Source of the DNA: DASSLY01 sp035689185
GTDB taxonomy: Bacteria; Actinomycetota; Actinomycetes; Actinomycetales; Dermatophilaceae
Direction: 5' to 3'
Length of the DNA: 42,309 nt
Assembly (NCBI GenBank): GCA_035689185.1
Contig: DASSLY010000020.1
Location: 1 to 42,309, forward strand
In this document: in pieces, positions 1-7,583 of the stretch
Numbering within the stretch: the first letter of the stretch is position 1
How the letters are laid out: each line of letters starts with the position of its first letter
Made by a program: the position numbers and the translations under genes
Notes under the pieces: generated by a model
What the model saw: only the letters and a program-made list of their open reading frames with translations
Told to the model about the DNA's origin: nothing
The model's database searches: none

Positions 1-588
1 CATGTGGCTGGTGCCCTCCACCATGACGGTGAAGTCGGTGATGGCCGGCGAGTAGACAGCACCCCCAGCGCAGGGCCCGAGCACCACCGAGATCTGCGGG
101 ACGACGCCGCTGGCGTGCACATTGCGCTTGAAGATCTCGGCGTAGAGGCCCAGCGACACCACCCCCTCCTGGATCCGGGCTCCGCCGGAGTCGTTGAAGC
201 CCACTACCGGGCAGCCGAGCTTCATCGCCAGGTCCATCACCTTGACGATCTTCTCCCCGAAAACCTCCCCGAGCGAACCTCCGAAGACGGTGAAGTCCTG
301 GGAGAAGACGCAGACCTGCCGGCCGTCGACGGTGCCGTATCCCGTGACGACGCCGTCGCCGTACGGGCGGTTCCGGTCCTGCCCGAACGCCGTGGACCGG
401 TGGCGGGCCAGGGCGTCCAGTTCGACGAACGACCCTGGGTCGAGCAGCGCGTCGATCCGCTCCCGGGCGGTCTGCTTGCCCCGGGCGTGCTGCTTGTCGA
501 CGGCTCGCGCCGACCCGGCGTGGACCGCCTCGTCGATCCGCTGCCGCAGGTCGGCGAGCTTGCCGGCCGTGGTGTGCCGGTCGGCCAT
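1..588 (-). CDS. pccB: Acyl-CoA (propionyl-CoA) carboxylase beta subunit, N-terminal part
   Basis: This is the first 196 codons of a carboxyltransferase beta subunit; the rest lies beyond the left edge. The family moves carboxyl from carboxybiotin to propionyl- or acetyl-CoA in the cytosol. The N-terminus MADRHTTAGKLADLRQRIDE, the stretch ARGKQTARERIDALLDPGSF, the VFSQDFTVFGGSLGE segment and the crotonase-like NDSGGARIQEGV and VLGPCAGGAVYSPA motifs are all typical. The ATG overlaps the stop of the upstream mutase gene by one base (TGATG), so the two are probably translationally coupled. That pairing favours propionyl-CoA as substrate, giving methylmalonyl-CoA for the mutase. Substrate choice cannot be fixed from this fragment. 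Confidence 0.93.
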   Translation of the reverse strand, partial: MADRHTTAGKLADLRQRIDEAVHAGSARAVDKQHARGKQTARERIDALLDPGSFVELDALARHRSTAFGQDRNRPYGDGVVTGYGTVDGRQVCVFSQDFTVFGGSLGEVFGEKIVKVMDLAMKLGCPVVGFNDSGGARIQEGVVSLGLYAEIFKRNVHASGVVPQISVVLGPCAGGAVYSPAITDFTVMVEGTSHM

Positions 589-2159
589 CAGAAGCTCTCC
601 CTCGGCAGATAGCTCCCCCAGACCTGCCGGAGCGTGGCGGCCACCTCGCCACCCGTCGCCATGGCTGCCAGCGCAGCTCGCATCGGGACCAGCACGTTGG
701 CCGCCCCTTCCGCGGCGGCACGCAGCTCGTCCAACGCCCGCGCCACGGCGTCGCCGTCCCGACCGGCGCGAAGGGCCGCCAGCCGCTCGCACTGGTCTGC
801 CTCGATCTGCGGGTCCACCCGCAGCGGGTGGTATGGCTCCTCCTCCGCCAGCACGAAACGGTTCACCCCGACCACGGTCCGCGTGCCGTCGTCTATCTCC
901 CGGGCCAACGCGTACGCAGATTGCTCGATCTCGCTCTTCTGGAAACCCGCCTCGATGGCGCCCACGGCGCCCCCCCGGTCCTCAACCGCCTGCATCAGGG
1001 CGACCGCCGCCTCCTCCAAGTCGTCGGTGAGCGACTCCACCGCATACGAACCGGCAAAGGGGTCAACGGTTTTGGTGACGTCGGACTCGAACGCGAGGAC
1101 CTGTTGGGTGCGCAACGCCAGCCGAGCAGCCTTGGCTGTCGGCAGGGCGATGGCCTCGTCGAAGGAGTTCGTATGCAGCGACTGGGTGCCCCCGAGGACC
1201 GCCGCCAAGGCCTGCAGCGTGACCCGGACCAGGTTCACCTCTGGCTGCTGGGCAGTCAGCTGCACCCCGGCGGTCTGGGCGTGGAACCGCAACATCTGCG
1301 ACTTGGGGTTGGTGGCGCCGAACTCCTGACGCATGACCCTGGCCCAGATGCGGCGTGCAGCACGGAACTTCGCCACCTCCTCCAGCAATGTCGTTCTCGC
1401 GACGAAGAAGAAGGACAGGCGCGGCGCGAAATCGTCAACAGCCAAGCCGGCTCGCAACGCCGCGCGAACGTACTCGCGCGCATTCGCCAGCGTGAAGGCG
1501 ACCTCCTGCACCGGCGTGGCACCCGCCTCGGCCATGTGGTACCCGGATATGGAGATCGTGTTCCACCGCGGGATCTCCTTGTGGCAGTAAGCGAAGAGGT
1601 CGCCGACCAGGCGGAGGCTCTGCGCCGGAGGGTAGATGTAGGTGCCGCGGGCGATGTACTCCTTGAGCACGTCGTTCTGCACGGTGCCGGTCAACGACGT
1701 GCCCGGGATCCCGCGCCCGGCCGCGACGAGCTGGTAGAGAAGGAGCAGGGTGGACGCCGGCGCGTTGATGGTCATGGAGGTCGACACCTGGTCCAGGGGC
1801 AGGCCGCCGAACAGGGTGCGCATGTCGTCCAGGCTGTCGATGGCGACCCCGACCTTGCCGACCTCACCGCGCGCGCGTGGGTCGTCGGAGTCCAACCCCA
1901 TCTGGGTCGGCAGGTCGAAGGCGACGCTCAGCCCGCCGGTGCCGGCCGCGACCAGCTGGTGGTATCGCTCGTTGGACTCCGCAGCGGTGCCGAACCCGGC
2001 ATACTGCCGCATCGTCCACGGCCGTCCGGTGTACATGTTGGGGTACACGCCGCGGGTGAACGGGTAGCTGCCGGGCTCGCCGAGGCTGTGCTGCGGGTCG
2101 AAGTCGGCGTCGGGGCGGTACACCTCGGCGAACGGCAGGCCCGACTCGGTGCTCGCCAC
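588..2159 (-). CDS. Methylmalonyl-CoA mutase-type large subunit (lacks B12-binding domain)
   Basis: This is a 523-residue acyl-CoA mutase large subunit, cytosolic. The TIM-barrel substrate domain is complete: GRPWTMRQYAGFG, FDLPTQMGLDSDD, MTINAPASTLL, GTVQNDVLKEYIARGTYIYP and GGTQSLHTNSFDEA. The chain stops at WGSYLPRESF without the roughly 130-residue cobalamin-binding domain, so it must pair with a separate B12-binding subunit that is not in this window. Tyr in QYAGF and Arg in SLRL look more like methylmalonyl-CoA than isobutyryl-CoA mutases, but isobutyryl- or 2-hydroxyisobutyryl-CoA mutase remains possible. The GTG start at 2159 follows a GGGAGG Shine-Dalgarno. The gene is coupled to the carboxylase downstream and divergent from a TetR gene. 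It needs adenosylcobalamin, which fits the neighbouring uptake cluster. Confidence 0.9.
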   Translation of the reverse strand: MASTESGLPFAEVYRPDADFDPQHSLGEPGSYPFTRGVYPNMYTGRPWTMRQYAGFGTAAESNERYHQLVAAGTGGLSVAFDLPTQMGLDSDDPRARGEVGKVGVAIDSLDDMRTLFGGLPLDQVSTSMTINAPASTLLLLYQLVAAGRGIPGTSLTGTVQNDVLKEYIARGTYIYPPAQSLRLVGDLFAYCHKEIPRWNTISISGYHMAEAGATPVQEVAFTLANAREYVRAALRAGLAVDDFAPRLSFFFVARTTLLEEVAKFRAARRIWARVMRQEFGATNPKSQMLRFHAQTAGVQLTAQQPEVNLVRVTLQALAAVLGGTQSLHTNSFDEAIALPTAKAARLALRTQQVLAFESDVTKTVDPFAGSYAVESLTDDLEEAAVALMQAVEDRGGAVGAIEAGFQKSEIEQSAYALAREIDDGTRTVVGVNRFVLAEEEPYHPLRVDPQIEADQCERLAALRAGRDGDAVARALDELRAAAEGAANVLVPMRAALAAMATGGEVAATLRQVWGSYLPRESF

Positions 2160-2206
2160 TCCGCCTCCCTGGTACCCGATCTTGTCGTCATGGTACTCAG
2201 TGCCGC

Positions 2207-2908
2207 ATGCTGGTCAACATGGCGTCATCCACCCGTGAGCGGCTGACCGAGGCCGCCTTCGCGCTGTTCGCGGAACGCGGCTTCGAGCAGACCACGGTGG
2301 ACGAGATCGCCGAGCGGGCCGGGGTCGGGCGGACCACGTTCTTCCGCCAGTTCGGCTCCAAGGAGGAGGTCGTCTTCCCCGATCACCCCGTCCTGCTCGA
2401 GGCGATCGCGGCCCGGCTGGCGACCTCCACCGACGAGACCGCGATCGTCGCGGTCACCGAGGCGGTCCGGCTCGTGCTGCTGCACTATCTCGCCGAGGGC
2501 GAGCTCGCCCGCCGCCGGTACGCGCTGACCTCCCGCGCGCCGGCACTGCGGGACCGCGAGATCGCCAGCGCCGCGCAGTACCAACGACTGTTCCGCGAGT
2601 ACGTCGCCGGCTGGATGGCCCGCACCTGCCCCGGCGTCACCGACATCCAGCTCCGAGCCGAGCTCATGTCCGCGGCCGTCGTCGCCGCCCACAACCACGT
2701 GCTGCGCCGCTGGCTGCGGGCCGACACCGGCGACCCGCTGGGCGAGGTCGACGACGCGATGCGGCAGGTGATCGCCCTGTTCAGCCCGCCCGCGGGTATG
2801 CCGCCCACCGGCGGCACCACGGTCGTCGCCTTCCGCACGGAGACCGGGCTGGACGCCGTGGTCCGGTCCCTGCGCGAGCTGCTGGCCCGCGACCCGGCTC
2901 GGCCGTAA
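2207..2908 (+). CDS. TetR-family transcriptional regulator
   Basis: A 233-residue TetR-type repressor. The N-terminal helix-turn-helix is clear: STRERLTEAAFALFAERGFE, then TTVDEIAERAGVGRTTFFRQ and FGSKEEVVF at about residues 5-55. The remainder is the helical ligand-binding domain, which does not reveal its ligand. Only about 47 bp separate it from the divergent mutase gene, so it probably controls its own promoter and that of the mutase-carboxylase pair; an acyl-CoA ligand is a reasonable guess but not shown. A second ATG four codons downstream (2219) could be the true start, and no strong Shine-Dalgarno decides between them. Confidence 0.88.
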   Translation: MLVNMASSTRERLTEAAFALFAERGFEQTTVDEIAERAGVGRTTFFRQFGSKEEVVFPDHPVLLEAIAARLATSTDETAIVAVTEAVRLVLLHYLAEGELARRRYALTSRAPALRDREIASAAQYQRLFREYVAGWMARTCPGVTDIQLRAELMSAAVVAAHNHVLRRWLRADTGDPLGEVDDAMRQVIALFSPPAGMPPTGGTTVVAFRTETGLDAVVRSLRELLARDPARP

Positions 2909-2973
2909 CCCGGTAGCCGGTCCCGGCGCCCGGCAAGCGGGTCGGGGTGCGGGGTGCCTGAGCGGTCGGCGGC

Positions 2974-4512
2974 TCAGCGGGTGGTGTTGCGCACCTGTGC
3001 CGGGGTCTTGCTCGGCTTGGCGGAGTTGCCGAAGGCCCATGCCTCGATGCTGCCCGGCAACGGGTCGTAGGACAGGGGGCCGACGGTGCTGTACGTCCAC
3101 GACGTCGCCGTGGCGCTGGCGTGGTAGTACGCCCAGTACGCCGTGGCGGGTGGTGTCGTGATGCACGGGTCCTGCTCCGGGGTGGGCTTGTTGTTGATCC
3201 GGCAGACGAACGCCAAGCCGTACCGCTGGGTGCCGGTCGGGGTGAAGCCGGCCCGCTTGAGAGCCGCGATCCCGGTAGCGGGGTCGCCTGGGGCGCACCG
3301 GACACGGACCCGGCCGCCGAACGCGGTGAAGTCGACCGCCACCGTGACCCCGGAGGTCCCCACGCAGGCACCGGGCGTCCCGGCCAGCAGTGAGGCCGAG
3401 GTCGCGCCCGCCCGCGACGAGGCCGCGTCGCAGCGCAGCCGGGGCAGCGCGTCCCGACTCGGGGCTCGGGTGACCGGCAGCGTCTGGCCGAGCAGCGCCG
3501 GAACGCCCTGGACCGTGGCGAAGGTGTTCGGCCCGTCTGTCCCGGGGAAGGTCAGCGCCCCCCGGTCGCCGGCGGGGGCCTGGCAGCCGAGCTGGTAGGA
3601 CGCCAGCGCCCGGTAGGCCGTCCTGCCGCCGACGGTGAACCTCGCCGAGCCGGGGTTGCCCCCCGCCGCCAGGATCGCCTGGATCGACAGTGCCGTCGAG
3701 CTCGGGTCGGCCGGCTGACCGCCCACGGCCAGGAACGGGAAGCCGTCAACGGTCTGCAGCGCATCGAGCGCGGCCAGCAGCCGCCCCGGTCGGTTCAGCC
3801 GGTGGTAGGCCGCCAGGCCCTGGGCCGCCATACCCGTGCTGTTGGTGTCCGGGCCGGCGAACGTCGCCGGGTCCGCCGCAGGGCACGGCGCGCCCGGATC
3901 GGGCCGGTAGGCCGTCCACAACCCGTTGCCGCACTGCTGCCGTGCCAGCCAGGCCAGGGCCGGCGTCACCCGCGAGGACGGAACACCCGCCGCCTTCAGG
4001 GCGGCCAGCGCGACGCCCTGCCGGAACGCCCCGTCGAACTTGGGGTCGGCGGTGCCGAACAGCCCGGCGTCGGGGCCGGTCTGGCGCATGGTGGCCACCA
4101 ACCGGGCCACCAGGTTGCGCGGGCCGGTGGCACCGCCGAACCGGCGCGGGTGGCTGCCGGTGGCGACCGCGGCCATCACCGCATACCCGAGCCGGGCCGG
4201 GTCGTCCAAGCCGTCGCTGCCGACGAAGCCGGTGGCGACCTGCCCCTTCAGGTAGCCGATCGCCTCCCGCGCCGCGTCGCGGCCCACGCCGGCGGCGCTG
4301 AGGCCGAGCACGGCATACGCGGTGTTCGACAGGTCGGGCACGCCGAAGGGGGCGAGGTACCCGCCGTTCGCGAGCAGCTGGCGGCCGAGGTATCCGGCGG
4401 CGAGCTGGCCGCTGTGCCGGGTCGCCGGTGCGGCCTGCGCCGGGGTGATGAGGCCGGTCGTCAGCAGCAGGGCCGAGACCACGCCGGTGAGGGTGACACG
4501 GGTTCTGAGCAC
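2974..4512 (-). CDS. Secreted transcobalamin-like protein: alpha/alpha barrel plus DUF4430
   Basis: A 512-residue exported protein with a signal peptide (RTRVTLTGVVSALLLTTG then PAQAA). Residues about 40-360 carry prenyltransferase/squalene-cyclase-like helical repeats (YAVLGLSAAGVG, LAWLARQQCGNGLW, PDTNSTGMAAQGLAAYH, STALSIQAILAAGGNPG). The last 120 or so residues are DUF4430-like (VTVAVDFTAFGG, ATGIAALKRAGFTPTG, TPPATAYWAYYHA, PGSIEAWAFGN). Alpha/alpha barrel followed by DUF4430 is the architecture of intrinsic factor and transcobalamin, so I infer extracellular cobalamin binding. There is no C-terminal anchor, so it may be released. The GTG at 4512 is chosen because GAAAGGG lies six bases upstream and the signal peptide begins there; a longer start at 4617 would run into the cobalamin riboswitch. 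Confidence 0.82.
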   Translation of the reverse strand: MLRTRVTLTGVVSALLLTTGLITPAQAAPATRHSGQLAAGYLGRQLLANGGYLAPFGVPDLSNTAYAVLGLSAAGVGRDAAREAIGYLKGQVATGFVGSDGLDDPARLGYAVMAAVATGSHPRRFGGATGPRNLVARLVATMRQTGPDAGLFGTADPKFDGAFRQGVALAALKAAGVPSSRVTPALAWLARQQCGNGLWTAYRPDPGAPCPAADPATFAGPDTNSTGMAAQGLAAYHRLNRPGRLLAALDALQTVDGFPFLAVGGQPADPSSTALSIQAILAAGGNPGSARFTVGGRTAYRALASYQLGCQAPAGDRGALTFPGTDGPNTFATVQGVPALLGQTLPVTRAPSRDALPRLRCDAASSRAGATSASLLAGTPGACVGTSGVTVAVDFTAFGGRVRVRCAPGDPATGIAALKRAGFTPTGTQRYGLAFVCRINNKPTPEQDPCITTPPATAYWAYYHASATATSWTYSTVGPLSYDPLPGSIEAWAFGNSAKPSKTPAQVRNTTR

Positions 4513-4559
4513 GGGTTCCCTTTCGAGCAGGGCCCGCGAACGACAGGTCCGGACGGCAC

Positions 4560-4720
4560 GGCTGACCGCGGCGTCCAGGCTCCCGACTCGCAGTCCACGA
4601 CGGTCAGCAGGAGCCATCCCGGGCGGGCGGTCCGGCTCGCCCTTGCGGGCCTACGGTTGCGGGTCAGCGCCGGCATTGGACCGGCTTTCCCCACGCGGGA
4701 TGTGCGAGCGGAACCTAGCA
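4560..4720 (-). promoter_or_regulatory. Cobalamin riboswitch controlling the secreted binding protein
   Basis: On the minus strand the core reads GGGGAAAGCCGGTCC, then GCCGGCGCTGACCCGCAACC, and after a variable arm GAGTCGGGAGCCTGGACG. These match the conserved GGGAA-CCGGT, CCGG-gCTG-CCCGCAaC and GaGtCaGGAtaCCTGcC blocks of cobalamin riboswitches, in the right order. It lies 50-200 bases upstream of the GTG at 4512, so the likely expression platform contains the GAAAGGG Shine-Dalgarno and control is probably translational. The outer boundaries are approximate. Confidence 0.88.
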
Positions 4721-4764
4721 CAGTGCGGGGCAGCTCCGCCCCTACCTTCTCCGGTAGGCTCCGT

Positions 4765-4910
4765 AGCCAGAACTGAAACGTCGTGTCGCGTTGGGGGAAG
4801 CCGGTCCAAGCCCGGCACTGACCCGCAGCCGTGGATCCCCGGTGCCGCCATCGGGGGTGAGTCGGAATGCCCACCGCGTCGCGTGCGGCTCCATCCACCT
4901 GTCGCGGTCT
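4765..4910 (+). promoter_or_regulatory. Cobalamin riboswitch controlling the ECF uptake operon
   Basis: On the plus strand the core reads GGGGGAAGCCGGTCC, then GCCCGGCACTGACCCGCAGC, and further on GAGTCGGAATGCCCACC. This is the cobalamin riboswitch block order and is nearly identical in its core to the divergent copy at 4560-4720. The GAAAGG-GTG start of the operon lies about 110 bases downstream, which allows an anti-Shine-Dalgarno platform. The outer stems are approximate. The 45 bp between the two aptamers presumably holds both promoters; I could not assign -35/-10 boxes with confidence. Confidence 0.9.
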
Positions 4911-5022
4911 GCAGACGGAGCCCGTATGCCGCCCGCGCGCCTCCGTCGCCAGCTCGCCGCTGGCGCCTGGTCGGTGTGGGCAGCTCGCGGGACGTCATCG
5001 CCGGTCGCGCGCGAAAGGCCCC

Positions 5023-6693
5023 GTGTCCCACGTCAGCTCGACCCCCAGGCTCCCTGCCGTGCTGTGCACGCTGCTCTGCGCACTGGCGATGTCGGCGGCC
5101 GTCCTGGGGATCGGTGCTGCGACCGGGTCGACGGCCGGCGCGGCGACCTTGCCGACGGCCGACGCCGCGACCGGGCCGGACCCCGGTGGCCTCGCGGCCG
5201 GCTGGCTGGTCGACCGGCTGAGCGCCCGGGCCACGGTCGAGCCGTTCGGGCCGGGGGTGGTGGACTGGGGACTGACCATCGACACCCTCTGGGCGCTGGC
5301 CGCACAGGGCCAGCACGCGGACACGGTGGCCCGGATGGCCGAGCAGGTCGAGGCTCACGTCGCCGACTTCGCCACCGGGGACCGATGGACCCGGCCGGGC
5401 CGGGTCCGGTTCGCCGGTGCGATGGCCAAGGAGCTGCTCACGGCGGCAGTGCTGGGTGCCGACCCGGCCCGTTTCGGCGGGTACGACGTGCGGGGCGAGA
5501 CCCTGGCCCTGGTCGCGGGACCGGCCGCGGGCGCCGACCGCGGCCGGCTGCGTGACAAGGGCAGTTCGGCGGACACCGGCAACGTGTTCGGGCAGGCACA
5601 AGCGGTCGTGGCCCTGGCCCGCACCGCGACGTGCGCACCCGGTGCTGCGGCGTGCGCCGGCCCGGCCGGGCTCCCGGCCAGCACTGTCGACTTCCTGCTG
5701 CGGCAGCAGTGTGCCGGGGGGTACTTCCGGCTGTTCTTCGACGACCGGCTGACCTGCAACCAGGCAGGTGGACAGCCCGACACCGACGCCACCGCGCTGG
5801 CCGTCGAGGCACTGCGGGCCGCCGGTTCCGTGCTGCCAACCGACGCCTCGACCAAGGCCGGCATCGGCGACGCTGCGGACCGGGCCGTGGCGTTCCTGGT
5901 GGGGGCGCAACGGCGGGACGGGTCGTTCGGCGGCGGGGTGACCACCCCCGGGTCCAACACCAACAGCACCGGGCTGGCCGCGATGACCCTGCGGGCCGAG
6001 GACCAACCCTGCGCGGCTGCCGACGCGGCGTCCTACGTCCGGTCCCTGCAGCTCGGCCCCGCACAGGCCACCGGCCGGCTCCGGGACGACCTCGGCGCGG
6101 TCGCCTACGACGCCGCCGACCTCGCGGCCGCACGGGCCGAAGGGCCGGAAGCACACCGAGGCACCTGGCAGCGGTCCACCCCGCAGGCGATCTTCGCGTT
6201 CCTGCCGACCACGCTGTGGCAGGTCGGGCTAGGTGCGGTCGCGACTCCAGCTGCGGCGGCACCGTCCTGCCCCACGCCGACGCCGACGCCGACGCCCACG
6301 CCGACGCCGACGCCCACGCCCACGCCGACGCCGACGCCCACGCCGCCACCGACACCGACGGCTTCCGGCGGCGCGGCTCGGGCACGACCGGCGGCCGAGC
6401 ACGACCGGACCAGGCCCCCGCCGACCCCGCCGGCACCCACCCTGGTAACCACGCCTCCTTCCGCCCCCGGACCGGCCCGGACCCTGCCCGGCGCGGCAGC
6501 CACCCGGGCGGCCAGCAGGGCGGCCAGCAGGGTTGCCAGCACGGTGGCCGGCCAGACCGCGCCGGGCCGGGCGGCCGGAGCATCGGCCGCCGCAGGGCCA
6601 CTCAGCGGCGGCCTGCTCGCCCTGATCGTCGCCATCGGCGCCGGCACGCTCGCCGGGGCCGCCGTCGTCGGCTGGCAGGTGCGCCGGCGATGA
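5023..6693 (+). CDS. Membrane-anchored alpha/alpha-barrel protein, putative cobalamin capture
   Basis: A 556-residue exported protein. The N-terminal signal peptide is LPAVLCTLLCALAMSAAVLG, followed by an alpha/alpha barrel of about 350 residues with VDFLLRQQCAGGYF, PDTDATALAVEALRAAG and NTNSTGLAAMTLRAE, which mirror segments of the divergently encoded secreted protein. A Thr-Pro repeat and a Pro/Ala-rich stalk of about 140 residues lead to one C-terminal membrane helix ending in WQVRRR, so the barrel is displayed outside the membrane. It has no DUF4430 domain; that domain is encoded by the next gene, overlapping by ATGA. The start is the GTG at 5023, with GAAAGG five bases upstream as in the divergent gene. 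The role in B12 binding is inferred from riboswitch, neighbours and fold. Confidence 0.82.
   Translation: MSHVSSTPRLPAVLCTLLCALAMSAAVLGIGAATGSTAGAATLPTADAATGPDPGGLAAGWLVDRLSARATVEPFGPGVVDWGLTIDTLWALAAQGQHADTVARMAEQVEAHVADFATGDRWTRPGRVRFAGAMAKELLTAAVLGADPARFGGYDVRGETLALVAGPAAGADRGRLRDKGSSADTGNVFGQAQAVVALARTATCAPGAAACAGPAGLPASTVDFLLRQQCAGGYFRLFFDDRLTCNQAGGQPDTDATALAVEALRAAGSVLPTDASTKAGIGDAADRAVAFLVGAQRRDGSFGGGVTTPGSNTNSTGLAAMTLRAEDQPCAAADAASYVRSLQLGPAQATGRLRDDLGAVAYDAADLAAARAEGPEAHRGTWQRSTPQAIFAFLPTTLWQVGLGAVATPAAAAPSCPTPTPTPTPTPTPTPTPTPTPTPTPPPTPTASGGAARARPAAEHDRTRPPPTPPAPTLVTTPPSAPGPARTLPGAAATRAASRAASRVASTVAGQTAPGRAAGASAAAGPLSGGLLALIVAIGAGTLAGAAVVGWQVRRR
6271..6360 (+). repeat. In-frame 6-bp repeat encoding a Thr-Pro stalk
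   Basis: About 90 bases of tandem CCGACG/CCCACG hexamers encode alternating Thr and Pro between the alpha-barrel and the membrane anchor of the surface protein. Each unit adds two residues, so slippage would change stalk length without breaking the frame. Confidence 0.85.
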
Positions 6694-7583
6694 CGGCGGC
6701 ATCGCGGCGGTGGGTCGCGCTCACCCTGCTGCTGGCCGCGCTCTGCCTCGGCCCGGCTGCCGGCACCTCCGCCGCAGCGGCTGGCTACGCCGGGTACTGC
6801 CGGGACGGCGCCGGGGTGACGGTCGTCGTGGACTTCCACCAGATCGGTGGTGCCCCGCTGATCCGCTGCGCCGCGATCGGCGGCGGCACCGGGCTGGACG
6901 CCTTGCGCGCCGCCGGCATCCCGGTGGAGGGGGTGCGCCGGTGGGGCGACGCGTTCGTGTGCCGGCTTGGGGGCCTGCCTGCGCCGACCCAGCCGCTGCC
7001 GGTGCAGGGCCGCCCGGGGTACCGGGAGCAGTGCGTCGACACCCCGCCCGCGACCGCCTACTGGTCCTACTGGTCCGCGAGCAACGGCGGCGGCTGGCGC
7101 TACAACCAGGCCGGGGTGAAGAACCGGCAGGTGGTGCCCGGCGGGTTCGAGGGCTGGTCGTTCGCGCTGAACAGCGCCGGCGGGGTGGCGCCCGGGGTGG
7201 CCCCCCGGCGCCCGGTCACCGCGCCGAGACCGGCTCCAACACGGGCACCGAGCCCGGCACCGGCACCGGGGGCCAGGAAGGCTCTGCCGGCGAGGTCCGC
7301 GACCACCGGGCGCCCGGTGGGACCGCAGCCCTCAAAGCGGGCGGGGACGGGATCGGCGGACACCGGGTCGGGCCGTCCCCCGGCCCCCTCCTCCCCGGCC
7401 GCCGCGCCGCTGCCGGGGAATGCGACCGGCGGCGCGACGACGCAGCCGCCCGGCGGAGTCCTCGCCGTCCGCGCGACCCGGCCCAGCGGCATACCGGTGG
7501 GAACCGTGCTCGGCGCGGGGCTGGTGGCGTTCTTCGTGACGGCCGGCGCGGGGACCGCCTGGGCGCGCCGGCGGATCCGGTGA
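6690..7583 (+). CDS. Membrane-anchored DUF4430 protein (transcobalamin beta-domain-like)
   Basis: A 297-residue exported protein. The signal peptide (WVALTLLLAALCLGPAAGTS) is followed by a DUF4430-like domain at about residues 30-170: VTVVVDFHQIGG, GLDALRAAGIPVEGVRRWG, TPPATAYWSYWSA, then GGWRYNQAGV and PGGFEGWSFALN. The motif order TPPATAYW, W-Y, PG-E-W-F is shared with the C-terminal domain of the secreted protein at 2974-4512. A Pro/Ala/Arg-rich linker leads to one C-terminal membrane helix with an ARRRIR stop-transfer tail. ATGA overlaps the preceding gene and GTGA the next. It probably forms a two-chain capture unit with the preceding alpha-barrel protein; cobalamin binding is inferred. 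Confidence 0.8.
   Translation: MTAASRRWVALTLLLAALCLGPAAGTSAAAAGYAGYCRDGAGVTVVVDFHQIGGAPLIRCAAIGGGTGLDALRAAGIPVEGVRRWGDAFVCRLGGLPAPTQPLPVQGRPGYREQCVDTPPATAYWSYWSASNGGGWRYNQAGVKNRQVVPGGFEGWSFALNSAGGVAPGVAPRRPVTAPRPAPTRAPSPAPAPGARKALPARSATTGRPVGPQPSKRAGTGSADTGSGRPPAPSSPAAAPLPGNATGGATTQPPGGVLAVRATRPSGIPVGTVLGAGLVAFFVTAGAGTAWARRRIR

Noticed and set aside
4513..4617. Longer N-terminus for the secreted transcobalamin-like protein
   Set aside because: The extension would translate part of the cobalamin riboswitch, lacks a signal peptide start, and the GTG at 4512 has a good Shine-Dalgarno.
6271..6360. CRISPR-like or tandem-repeat locus
   Set aside because: The repeats are in-frame hexamers coding for Thr-Pro with no spacers.
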